Below, one piece after another: positions 35,401 to 46,053 of a stretch of 64,000 nucleotides of DNA (position 1 is the first letter of the stretch; each line of letters opens with the position of its first letter). Location of the stretch: NCBI GenBank assembly GCA_025738555.1, contig JAOVFP010000008.1, positions 4,650,001 to 4,714,000 on the forward strand, given 5' to 3'. The notes beneath the pieces are model-generated. The model worked only from the letters and a program-made list of their open reading frames with translations, had not been told where the DNA came from and made no database searches. The translations under genes and the position numbers were made by a program. The stretch comes from Cyathus striatus (taxonomy: Eukaryota > Basidiomycota > Agaricomycetes > Agaricales > Nidulariaceae).

Positions 35401-36667
35401 ATGAACGTCGATTCTGCACGAGTCTGGCCTTCTGCCATCACCTCTGTCCCATCCTCCCCGTCTCATCCTCCCCCCGACCACGAGCCGCAGACCTCATCAA
35501 TCATGGCCACTGACGCCCTGCCCCGACCTCATTATCCTCCTGACCATCTCTACACCGCAGTCCCAGCCCCTCTGCCACAAGGCATACCCACTGAAGGTCC
35601 TGCATCTCACCCCGATGGTCCTCCACCCGATCCTCACAATTACACCTATGCTCCGGCTGCGCATCCAATCCCATTTCTACCCTCTCCTGCGCCGCCTCTC
35701 TTCCCACAACCTCCACAATGCCTGTCCCTCCTGATCCTCGTACCAGCCCCAAGATGAAGCAGGAGCCCTATGCACCTACTTCTGCAGAGCTCTTGCGGAG
35801 TGCGAAACGTCTCTCCTCGCCTCCATCTCCCACCGCCGATTCTGCTGCTGGCGGCGCCGGTGCCAATCACTACCCATCCTCTAGCGGTGTGCCGCGCTTG
35901 CCTCCCATTCTTCAAGTCGAGAAGCAGCAGGTCACAACCTCTGCCACTCAACTCGCAAGCGCCAGCCGCCGTAGGAATGAGGCTAATTTCAAGTGTCCCG
36001 TTCCTGGTTGTGGGAGCACTTTCACACGTCGCTTCAATCTCAGAGGTAACTATACTACTCAGGCTTCTCCGATACTTTGAATTCTTTCGTTTCTTATGAG
36101 CATCCGACGTGTTTTCAGGTCATCTGAGATCGCATACGGAAGAAAGGCCTTATGTGTGTGAGTGGCCAGGCTGCAACAAAGGTTTTGCTCGTCAACACGA
36201 CTGCAAGTATGTTCACTCGAGCGAATTTGATATGTGGCTGTCCTGATTGACGTTCCCGCGATAGACGACATCAGGCGCTTCACACGGCAAAGACGCAGGC
36301 CAATGTATGCCGAGGTTGTAAGAAAACTTTCAGCCGTTTAGATGCTCTCAACGTACGTCACTATTACTATGTCCGGTGAACAATGAAAGCTGATGATTGC
36401 ATATGATAACAGCGTCATTGTGAGTAGCGTTGCATTTACTTTAAAAATCCAAGTTTTTACAATTATTGTTTCTCTAAAGTACGTTCAGACGGTGGGGCAG
36501 AGTGCAGAAGTTCCTATCCGAGGTTTGCCTCTGAAAGCGAGTCGCGAAACGAATCGCAACCACAACTACAATCACAACAACCACAACAACTGCAACTGCA
36601 ACCACAGGAGCCACCACAGCAGCAAAGTAACGGTAACAAGGATTCACGGGAACACAATGTCCAGTAG
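35401..36667 (+). CDS. C2H2 zinc finger transcription factor, SWI5/ACE2-like fingers
   Basis: Three adjacent fingers are assembled across introns. Finger 1 is [19 protein letters not shown] (to 36045, then from 36119). Finger 2 is [19 protein letters not shown]. Finger 3 is [26 protein letters not shown], where the last ligand would be Cys, as in SWI5/ACE2-type third fingers. Later exons are 36119-36206, 36265-36352, a 7-nt micro-exon 36413-36419, and 36480-36667. The Gln-rich tail ends at a stop at 36667. The N-terminus is uncertain. A Pro-rich frame from 35401 breaks near 35710-35722 and the finger frame has its own ATG at 35718. Either translation starts at 35718 or one base is missing. 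Probable nuclear regulator; targets unknown. Confidence 0.78.
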
Positions 36668-36972
36668 AGAGTGGTCAGGTGGAGACTGGAAGAGTTTAAA
36701 TGATGATAATGTTAACTGTATACTTAATTATGGGGGATTTACGCTGTCGTCTATTCTGTATTTTTTTCTCCTTTTTCTACGCATATTCAGTATTGTTTTT
36801 GTGGAAAACACATGGTACAAAATGCCGATCAGTTAACCGGTTATTATGACACGCTCCTAGTTAGGAAGGAAGCTTTCGCCCTTGCCTCCGCACCAATTTA
36901 CTTGAGGTCTTTAGGTTTTTATCAACCTGTCACTTGCTTTTTTTCTTCGTTCCATTTCCTGTCTCGGTTCTA
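36668..36972. other. Intergenic, zinc finger gene to PEX5
   Basis: 305 bases, AT-rich then pyrimidine-rich before the PEX5 start. No specific element was recognised. Confidence 0.45.
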
Positions 36973-39599
36973 ATGGCGCTTCCAATGCTCGTAGGGGGGT
37001 CTGAATGTGGCCCATCCAACCCCCTTCAAGGACTTTCTAAGCAATTTGACCAGGATAGAGGCATCCAACAAGTGCGGCCTTAACCTTCTACCCGTCATTT
37101 CACAGTGAAGACCTGATATAAAATGTAGGATCATTTTGGAGCCAGTCGTGCAGGCTCTTCCAGAGAGGTAAAGACATAGCCTTCGTAAAATGAAACGTAG
37201 TTCACGGGCTTCCAGGTTTTCCGTTCACAACATCTTGCAACATCGTCACCAGATCAAGATGCTACTCGATTTTTCTCTGGTGACCATGCATCTGCATCTC
37301 ATTTATCTTCTGATGGCATATATGATTTCGGAGGGCTTTACACAGCCCTTCCACTTCCACAAACTTCGGTTCTTCAAGCACCTCAGATCCAACAAAGCCC
37401 ACTGGAATCTTGGGCGAGCGATTTCCAGATGCAACAACCACTGCAATCTGCTGTTAATATTCATGCTGCGGTAAAGCCTTCAATGGAGGCTTCTTCTAAT
37501 GCTCATGCATTGCTCCACAGCACGACAATTTCACAAGGTCAGTTTCTTCTTAGTTTAACATTTGTTGGATCCGGTTTGCTCAAATGACGCAAAGTTCCAA
37601 TGCAGCGGAGTATGCCGCTCAACAATTTCCGAATGAATTCAATGTCTATGTTCGCACCTCAGATTTATAATCCTATAGTTAACCACAGTAAGTATTGTAT
37701 ATGACACAGGTTTGATCTATGCATTTCATACCTATAGCAGGTATCTCATGGGAGAAAGAATTTAGCGCACAAGAGCTAGCATCAAATACAACTAATGCGC
37801 CTGTCATCCAGCAAGAGCAACAACAACCAGAAACTACTCAGTTATCCCGCAACGAGGGTGATGAACTCGCTCGTACTGCAGGATTACTGCTAGAGAACGT
37901 CAAACATGAACAAAATCCAAAGTTCCAAAATAGTCAGTTCATGGGACTCATGAAACAATTGCGTGATGGGATGGTGGTAGTGGAAGGTAATCAGATGGTC
38001 GAAAATGACAGCCGATCATTTTCTGCGTCTCGTGCAGACGTGAAGGGCAAAGGCAAAGCCGTTGATACTCCCATGCTGCATTCGCGTCTTGTTCATAATG
38101 AAGAGGCAATGCAACCCATGGCTTCGGTTCAGTCGACTGAAGCGAGGGCCACGGTGGAGGACGCAAACGACGCGTATTTCCGTCAGGAAAATGAAGATTT
38201 TCAGCGTTACTGGAATGCCACTAACAGACCGTTTCATCCAGTGAACGTAATGCAGTCAGCAGATACAGCTGAATGGGATAAGCTTCGGCAAGACTGGGAT
38301 AAGTTTGAAGCGACGACCTCAGGGATTAAACCGATCGATAGCTACCAATTTCAAGATTATAATCCCTACTTGCTTGGAGATTCGTCTAAAACAAGACATC
38401 ATACACTTCATTCACAAGCTCATTCGACTCTGTTAGAGGTGAGATAAACCTGCCATCCCAACGCTTGGTTTATGTCTTACCGCTAAGGCAGAGTGTTTTA
38501 GAACTGGAGGCAGCCGTTCAGCATGATATGCTGAATGCGGGTGCATGGTACGAACTTGGTGTGAAGCAACAAGAAAATGAGCGTGAGCATAAGGCATTGC
38601 AAGCACTCAGACGTGCTGTCGAAATTGATCCCACCCATTTACCCACATGGCTTGCCCTTGCCGTTTCATATACGAATGACGGAAATCGTCAAGAAACTTA
38701 TAATACTATTCGAGAATGGGTTCTTAGGAATGAGAAATATGCAACCGCAGTGGAACAGTTTTATCAGCAAACGCCGGAGAATACTAGTGCCTACATCACC
38801 GAACGTTATAACCAACTTATTCAATGCTTGATTGCAATGGCACGGAGCAACTTGAGCGGGGAAGTTGACGCTGACATTCAGATTGCTCTGGCTGTGTTAC
38901 TCAACACGAATGAGGTAAGAGGGGGTATGTTGTTGAAGGGATTGTTTACGAGCCTTCTGCAGGACTACGAAAAGGCCCAGGACTGTTTCCGAACGGCACT
39001 GGCTGTTCGACCTGACGTATGCAATTTTTCTCTGCCAAATTACATTACTGACGGTACTATATTCCTTATTCCTCAGGACTGGCTTCTGTACAACAGAGTA
39101 GGCGCTACCATGGCAAACAGTGGTAGAGCAGTAGAAGCACTTCAGTACTATTACCGAGCGCTTGAGCTCAATCCTGGTTATATTCGCGCTAGGTACATTC
39201 TCGTTTTTCGTTATCACTGTTATTAGCTCAAATCATTCAAGATTTAATCTTGGAATTTCTTGCATCAATTTGAAGGTAATTCACATATTGGCAATTATGT
39301 TTTATATATTAACGCATCTTTTCACTAGCGCTTTGAGGAAGCTGCTCAGCACATTTTAGACGCTCTTGCCTTACAAGATAGCGATGGAGTTAAGGATAGC
39401 TCAGGGCTGAATGAGAAAAGAGGAATTACCTCGACCGCGCTCTGGGACAGCTTGAGGACAACATGTCTGCATATGCAGCGTACGGATCTGGCAGGATTGT
39501 GTGATCTGAGAGATATAGAGGGTACGTGTCGATAGCTGTATACATGATCAATATTAATCAGCGCCATGAGTAGGATTTCGGGCGAAGTTTCAATTCTAA
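36973..39599 (+). CDS. PEX5: Peroxisomal targeting signal 1 receptor PEX5
   Basis: Cytosolic shuttle receptor that binds PTS1 cargo and delivers it into peroxisomes. Eleven exons close exactly to 698 aa: 36973-37071, 37129-37167, 37216-37537, 37595-37687, 37741-38438, 38492-38914, 38963-39016, 39077-39192, 39242-39275, 39329-39521 and 39574-39599. The N-terminus MALPMLVGGSECGPSNPL carries the conserved cysteine used for export ubiquitination in this family. WxxxF/Y-type docking motifs (WASDF; EWDKLRQDWDKF) follow. From about residue 400 there are TPR repeats (AWYELGVKQQENE, ALRRAVEIDPTHLPTWLALAVSY, YYRALELNPGYIRARFNLG) and the C-terminal helix region ending GFRAKF. It is intact. Confidence 0.93.
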
Positions 39600-39690
39600 G
39601 ACGGCTTCGAATCTAACATTTACATATTTCTCTTCTGTCATACCATCGATATAAGAGTAGATGAACACGTATTTGAACATATCGCATTCA

Positions 39691-39990
39691 TTACTCTGGG
39701 TCATCTATGCTGCGGTAGTTCGTACTTAGCGGGGGCCAGAATGTAAACAGAGAATATGTACCATCCAATCCTAATCTCCGCGCCTTCTCTTTCTCCTTGT
39801 CTTTCTTATTAAGATGCAAAAGCATATCATAATCATCTTTAACCATGCCAGGATTCTCTGCAAGACGTCTCATCTTGGTGATAAGTTGCTGCTGACCAAG
39901 AGCATTTGATTTCTGCTTCGTCACCATATCGCGAATATCCTGGACATCCATGTCACTCATAGGTATAAGTGTTGGGCTGCGACGAATCAT
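39691..39990 (-). CDS. Small protein resembling APC/C subunit CDC26
   Basis: A frame of at most 99 aa beginning MIRRSPTLIPMSDMDVQDI. The M-[IL]-RR-x-PT-x-I start followed by an acidic helix is the hallmark of CDC26/Hcn1, the small stabilising subunit of the anaphase-promoting complex. The rest is charged and helical. An intron-like segment (GTACAT donor, GCTAAGT branch-like, CGCAG acceptor, about 39710-39760) near the end would instead give a stop at 39705 and about 75 residues. The call rests only on the short N-terminal motif, so another small helical protein is possible. It is divergent from the PRA1 gene. Confidence 0.45.
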   Translation of the reverse strand: MIRRSPTLIPMSDMDVQDIRDMVTKQKSNALGQQQLITKMRRLAENPGMVKDDYDMLLHLNKKDKEKEKARRLGLDGTYSLFTFWPPLSTNYRSIDDPE

Positions 39991-40250
39991 GGTAGATTAG
40001 GAGAAAGTTCGGGTGAAAAGAAATAAAGAAATTGAAGCAATTGTGAAGTTGAGTCGGACTGAGAACAATGAAAATCAAGTGATTGGCACTGTTTCATGCA
40101 TAAACAACTGCGCCTGCCAGCTGCGGCGACACTTTGCCAAACCTTCTCAAACCGAAACACGTCGACTGCCCTTCCACCTCTTTCTTTCATCCACCATCCC
40201 TTGCCTTACCACACTCTCATAAAACTCGTTAAACACTCCTTCAAGCGATA

Positions 40251-41024
40251 ATGGAAGCCTTTATGCGAGTAACAGACGCCATGAAATCTTTGCGGGTGCG
40301 TCTTCCAGGTCGTCGTAATAAATTCCACGCCTATCTAGCTCTTTATTCGCAGGAAACAAGGCTTTCTGGACTGCGACCTCCCACAGAATTTTTTGATTAT
40401 CATCGAATTTCTCGACCTGCGGACATGAATGAGGCTACTTCGGTATGTAAACTTTGTGCAATATCATGCGTCGTTAGTAACACGCCTTACTTTCAGAGGA
40501 TATCATATAATGCTCGCTATTTTTCAGGTATAGTTCGAACTCCCTACCTTTGCCTCTAAATGAATCTTATGTGGGTAAAGGGAACTACAGTCTTATCGTT
40601 TCCGTACTGGCGGTGTACGCAGTGTATGTGTAGCTCCTAGATGCTCCATCAACCTTACTGACAGACAATCATGTCACCCGTTACAGCTTGACAAATTACC
40701 TTCTTCTCATTTCGTTGGCATTTCTTGTTGGGGGTTTATTGCCATCAATAAATTTGGTACGTCTATCTTGTTTTCATTCATGTTTGTGTCTCTCATGACA
40801 CGGCCTTAGCTCCGGATGCAACTCAATTTGGCGACCATACTGTGACACAGAAGCACTTGTACATCGGTCTTTTTGTTATTGGGATTCCCATGTTTTGGCT
40901 TGCGAGTCCTTTCGGCACCTTCTTCTGGTTGATTGGAGCGTCGAGTGTTCTTATTCTCAGTCATGCATCATTACTTGAGCCTGGTGTTGAGAGTGACTAC
41001 GCTACTATTCAGGAATCGGTCTAG
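40251..41024 (+). CDS. PRA1 family protein (prenylated Rab acceptor)
   Basis: Small ER/Golgi membrane protein that interacts with prenylated Rab GTPases. Exons 40251-40442, 40497-40527, 40581-40623, 40687-40760 and 40810-41024 give 184 aa in exact frame. Family features: PPTEFFDYHRISRPADMNEA, RISYNARYFSGNYSLIV, the first hydrophobic pair (VLAVYAVLTNYLLLISLAFLVGG, about 85-107), a short hydrophilic loop with HTVTQKHLYIG, and a second pair of hydrophobic stretches (FVIGIPMFWLASPFGTFF, then LIGASSVLILSHASL). Fungal relatives include yeast YIP3. Confidence 0.88.
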
Positions 41025-41469
41025 TTGAACGCTAGTAAAACAATTTTACTAGAGTATTGTCTTGTATCGGATCATTTGACTTACATTTTTATATTACTGG
41101 TGTTTCTGCTCCCTGCGTAATTACATAAAGCAGTTGTAACGATGATGGTCAATGATTTTATTTATTTCGTATATATGATGCCTAGTTGTATGCAAGAAGC
41201 ATAATGCGTGTGGGTAGATGATACAGAATGCATACCCTGATGGGAGGATGCATGCATATTGAAGCGTCGAAGCAAAAGGAGGATATGCAGCTGGCGAGAG
41301 ACATAGAGTTTAAGCATAAATCGAGGATAAAGAAGAAAGTGACGGCCTGCAAAGCAAATAAAACGAGTCGAAACGTAAAGAATGCTATGGAATATAAAGA
41401 TTGAACTAAGAAAAGATAAGTATAGGCCAATAGCATTAAAGCGAGTGTAGAATATGTCCTTGTCAGTGA
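41025..41469. other. Convergent 3' intergenic region
   Basis: 445 bases between the PRA1 and ERT1-like stops, AT-rich. The frames seen on either strand have no signature and are taken as chance. Confidence 0.45.
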
Positions 41470-43654
41470 TCATAGCAAAGGTAACCATTGTCCTATAGCA
41501 TAATGTCAGTAATACATCGAACTCGGAAGTTAATGTCGCAAACCAATGACGATGCTAGGAAGATCGAACAGATCTCTTCGTATTGAGAAGCAGAAAGTTG
41601 AAGGTACTGGGGCACCAGAGGGTTTTAGTAAAACACAATGCGAATAGACGGAACGAGTTGTATTCTCAAAAGCGTGAGATGCAAAATTTTCCCAGTACTC
41701 GACAACGGACTGATTTTCAAACAGCTATAAAGAGCACATCAGAACCTAAAATATTAAAATTACCACACATACTTGCCTCATAGATGTATTTTTTGCGGCC
41801 AATCAAATCCTCCATTGGCCATCCTGTAAGCATGCAGAACTCGGGAGCTACAAGGCAAATTTCTCCTGTGCGTCGCCACACAACGGTTGGCGTCCCACTC
41901 ATAGAGATTAGCTTATCTAACTCCTACCTCTCCTACATTAGCCACATAGGCTCGAAGGTCCACGAACAATTTGCGTACCAGCAAGGTTCTTTGAAAACAT
42001 TTCTCGACAAAAATTTCGTCATCAAGAGATAATGGCATCTGCAATGCAATAAGTGATGGTCGAAATATCGCTAGAGCTCGCACTATGCGGAGGATATCAT
42101 TTTTCTCAAATCTTCATTTTGAGCAGTATCAGATATCGAGTTCCAAAGGGAACTCTTTTTGTTACACGTCAAACATCTCGATAACACACGCACCGAGTGG
42201 GCAAGTGTTTCATAAGGAAGTGATAGCCCTCCGTGTAATCGTATGGTGTAGTCACGCGATCATTGATACTCTGAAGTTGGGAGCCGCACGATTGAGGGCG
42301 CACAATATCCGATATGCCAGAAGGTATTGATGCTGTGGATGTGGGAGACTCAGAAGGTGGCGGGGATAGAAGAGCTCTTGATGAACGGTCCTTCGTCGAA
42401 GGGTTGTGTAAGAAGACGGTTGGCGGCGGTGATCGCGGTCGGGTGTCAAGTGGGTAACGAGGCTGCAAGGGATGCAGAGAAGCAGATGTCTGAGTGTACT
42501 GCGATGATGGGTACTGAAGGTCTGTGAGCTCATCTGACTTGTGGTTTTGAGCGTAAGGATATGTCAAGTAATGTGCGGCACTACTTGGAGAAGTGGTGAG
42601 ACTGGTGGCGGACGACTGGAGAGCCATCGAAGAGTCGTCATATGCAGCTGTGAAAGTAGTGCTCACGGCGTCTAACCGTGGGGACGTTGCGGCAAAGTCA
42701 ATGGGATCAGAAGGCCAAGTAGAATACGACCTTGAAGCAGGGGGTGGAGTATTTGTAGACTCTGGGGGACTGGGGTTTCCCAGTATTGCGGAAAGGATAG
42801 AGTACTCGAGGTTGGCCGCCTCCGAACCAAATGGAAAGTTGGAATCGAGAGCAGAAAGCAGAGACTCGGTTGGTGGAAAAGGCTCCGCGGCTGGTTGATT
42901 ACATAATATCAGAATCTAATCACCGATTGACAGAGAAGGAGAGAAGTAGAACTGAATCCACCCTTACCTGGTTGGATTGGCGGTGGGGGAGGCTGCGGTT
43001 CTGCACTTTTACTTGCAACGGGGGCAGATGCAGAAGTGCCTCCCTCTTTCTGAGTTTCAGGAGCGACGGACTTGTTTCGCTTCAGTTGCTCTGGCGGCGC
43101 ACGTGATCAAAAAAACGCAGACCCAGGTGAAGGAATGTGTGACATACCGAGCTCATCATCGTCGAGAAGGTATTTCGCCTTTTTTCGGTGGCCTTCTGTG
43201 CAGTTTGAGGCAATGCCGCGTTTGATACAGCGTTGACAAGGACGCGCTGAAGAACGTGACAAGTAAATGGCACTGCACGAAAGGGCGCGGAAAAAGGGGG
43301 AGAAAATAATTAAGTGGACGTACAATCGTCGCAAGTCAGATGGGCTTTTTGGCAATGGAAGCAAGCGCGGTTTGCTTTCTTTTTCTTTGGACCGTCCCTC
43401 GCCTTTTTTGGAGGCTGGGGAGTGCCATCGGCAGAGGAAGCGTCTGGACTGTCGGTGCGTTTGCGCTTGGAGGCAAGCTCTTGGGTGCCACCATTTGGAG
43501 GGGCGAGAATCTTCTTCTTTATTGAGGACTGGGAGGAGGGGCCGGCGTGAGCATTCTGGGTCTGGGCAGGATTGACGTAGGCTGGGGCGAGTGCGGTGAT
43601 GGCAACGGGGGGGAGAGCGGGCGGGCGGGGTGCCATGGCGTATACGGTGGACAT
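41470..43654 (-). CDS. ERT1: ERT1/AcuK-type Zn2Cys6 regulator of gluconeogenesis
   Basis: Nuclear activator of gluconeogenic and non-fermentable carbon genes in fungi. Exons 43654-43324, 43246-43148, 43090-42968, 42890-42194, 42111-41979, 41923-41777, 41724-41544 and 41492-41470 close exactly to 577 aa. Near residue 100 lies the finger [31 protein letters not shown] followed by GHRKKAKYLLDD, the diagnostic spacing of this family. FGSEAANLEYSILSAIL is the conserved middle motif. A PAS domain follows (GTPTVVWRRTGEICLVAPEF and LTGWPMEDLIGRKKYIYE, then LFENQSVVEYWENF). The protein ends GQWLPLL. The intron after KKYIYE needs a GC donor (GCAAGT). It is divergent from the HemK gene. Confidence 0.9.
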
Positions 43655-44181
43655 GGTGAGTGAGGAGGAGGGGGAGGAGGAGGAGGAGGAGAGGACAGAG
43701 GAGAGGTGAAGAAAGTCAAGGTGCGGACCGAAGAAGGGGGTGCCAACGAACGCGAGGGAAATAGTAAGTATGTCAAGACTCAAGACTTAAGGGGGTACAG
43801 GACGCCATCCCCAGCCCACCTGATTTTTATTTCTTCGTCCGCAATTCCTGTGATTCTTTCCGCTTATGGGCAGCTGTCCCACCAATCCCTGTTGTTTTGT
43901 TCCCAATTTCCCAGCCAATCTCCGTGCGCCCTGAACTCGTCCCCCGCCCTCTTGCCTGGAATGGCATTTCTCGCCAAATCTCTGCCGACCCCTCCGGCCG
44001 CGGCTTCTCGCCCACTTGTCAGTTTCCCCTCCGTAATCGATTATCGCGGAGGTTCTCAACCCCCATCCAAGCCCCGTCCCCTGCCCAATCCCAGCACTCC
44101 CCTTCTCTCCCGCGTCCATCCCTTTTCCATCCTCCCCTTCCAACCTCCAACTGTCCACTTCTTTCCCTGCTCTCCTTCCCT
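43655..44181. promoter_or_regulatory. Divergent promoter, ERT1-like / HemK-like
   Basis: 527 bases between two start codons. A GGAGGAGG purine tract lies at about 43660-43700 on the plus strand, next to the ERT1-like start. The remainder is C-rich. A longer reading frame overlaps here but shows no protein signature. Confidence 0.4.
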
Positions 44182-45101
44182 ATGCATCCCCGTCTCCTCC
44201 CTCGTCTTGCAGCTGCCATTGGCTCCCACCAAGCCTCCCTCGAGTTCACCTGGATGAAGCACGCCCTCTCCGAACGCCCCGCCCTCTCACTTCCCGACAT
44301 GGTTGACCGCAGAGTCCGCGGCGAGCCTCTCCAGTACATCCTGGGTAGTTGCTGATTGTCCCCAACACTTCTGACCCTGTCCCCTCACATGCTCTCTTCC
44401 TCATCCCCGCAGGTACTCAGCCATTTGGTCCGCTTAATCTCCTCACCCGTCCCCCTGTCTTGATCCCTCGTCCTGAGACTGAGCACTGGGTTATGAAGCT
44501 CGCAGAGAACATCGCCCCCACCGCCAAAAATCCCTATAATTTGCTCGATCTTGGGACGGGCTCAGGCTGTATTCCGCTCCTCCTTTGTCATCTCTGTCCT
44601 CCTGGCAGCTTGCGAGCACATGGCGTCGATGTTTCTCCTCACGCAATCAGCTTGGCCAATGACAACGCTGCTCAGTGTCGTATTCCCCAGCAGCCTGATG
44701 CGGATGCACCCAAAAATACCTTTAAAGCGACGTTGGCCAACTTCCTCCCTGAATCCTTTCCTGACAATAACCCGGAGATAGCTCGTCCAATCGATGTAAT
44801 TACTTCTAATCCTCCCTATATATCTTGGGACGAGTACCTACAGCTCCCTCGCTCTGTTTCGGCATACGAAGATCCGAAGGCTCTTTTCGGCGGTCCAACA
44901 GGCCTTGACTTCTATCATGCAATCGCGCGCCTGATACGTCGGAAGGACGTCCTTAGTAGTAGTGCTGTGGTTGCGATGGAAGTTGGGCACGAACAGGCCG
45001 AAACCGTCGAACAAATTATGCGAGATATCGGCGATGCGCGTCATACAGAAATATGGATGGATCCCTGGGGGAAGCATCGAACTGTAGTAGTACGCATGTA
45101 A
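44182..45101 (+). CDS. HemK/PrmC-type protein glutamine methyltransferase (mitochondrial MTQ1-like)
   Basis: S-adenosylmethionine-dependent enzyme that methylates the GGQ glutamine of release factors. Exons 44182-44344 and 44413-45101 give 283 aa. The N-terminal helical part includes RVRGEPLQYILGTQPFG and PVLIPRPETEHWV. The SAM site is NLLDLGTGSGCIPLLL, and the catalytic motif is TSNPPYISWDEY. EDPKALFGGPTGLDFYHAI and DPWGKHRTVVVRM complete the family pattern. The first residues after 44182 are Arg/Leu-rich (MHPRLLPRLAAAIG), consistent with a mitochondrial targeting sequence, so the mitochondrial paralogue (MTQ1) is more likely than the cytosolic MTQ2. Confidence 0.85.
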
Positions 45102-46053
45102 CGATACACCTATAATGCCATTGGATGCACTTGTCGCATTACCATTGGTGATACCCAATCAATTAGCTCAATGCTGGCAGGGTATGCGAAGGAAGCTCCC
45201 CGTAGCATATGCCTCCATTCCCCACGGACGCTTGCCTTCGATCCGGTTCCCCGCATTTGCATCAAGAAATATTGTAGTCAGCGAAAGTGACATTGGTGCT
45301 TGATCACGATGTGCATTTTAGGCTAAATTTTGTGATTTTGGTCCTATTACGCCTTATGGAAGACATTTTCGCAGAATTTCTCGCTTCCAAGTCGCGACCA
45401 TTCGCGATCGTCGCGCTTTGATTGATGAATCGATGGACGGATGAAAGGAAAAACGTCATTTCATCCGACGCATTTTTGCATCGTTTTCATAAAGACCTTT
45501 AATATCAGACTTGACAATTATGTATCACATCGTCCTGCATCGTCCAAGAATACTTATCATATTTTAAAGGCATGGTAAAACTTTGTTACTCTGGTCCCAA
45601 CAGCCTACAGATGTGACATAATAAGCCAACCGACATGCACGCTCATCAACACGCAACCGACTTGGAAATAAAAATAAGTATTATGGTAAATAAGGACGCT
45701 TTGACTGTAATCTGATTGGTCCTAGTTAATAGTAGCGCAGGCCTTCAAATTGTTATTCCAACAATAGCAAGCACGTGCAAGCAACATGATCAACCCAGTT
45801 CCGTCGCCCGTGCTTGTTCCGTGCGCTAGATATTGCCAATGCATATCTTTGTCCTGCAGCCATGCAGCGTCTGTAGCTTGACCCGAACAAAATTATTACT
45901 CATTAATGCGCGTGCTGGACGAATGACTTCGCGACTAGCCTGCACAATCACGTGTGGTCTTATGCTTATCTCTTATCAGAGACGCCTTATAGACTCTTAT
46001 AGAGCTGTCACCAGGTTCAGTTGCCCTCTTGTCCTTTCTGACTTTCGGTTATA
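45102..46053. other. Intergenic region upstream of the allantoin gene
   Basis: 952 bases with no convincing gene; a 62-residue frame just after the HemK stop has no signature. CpG-rich TCGCGA-like palindromes occur near 45394-45417, a CACGTG at 45949-45954, and a tandem GATA pair at 45965-45977. Confidence 0.45.
45965..45977 (-). promoter_or_regulatory. Tandem GATA-factor sites upstream of allantoicase gene
   Basis: On the minus strand the sequence reads GATAAG-A-GATAAG (plus strand CTTATC at 45965-45970 and 45972-45977). It lies 77-89 bases upstream of the allantoicase ATG at 46054. Paired GATA sites are the classical targets of nitrogen regulators such as AreA/Nit2/Gat1, which control allantoin use in fungi. 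Confidence 0.6.

Noticed and set aside
43897..44181. Longer N-terminal frame upstream of the HemK-like start
   Set aside because: Sequence is C-rich low complexity without an ATG-led signal. The Met at 44182 gives a plausible targeting peptide and family-typical length.
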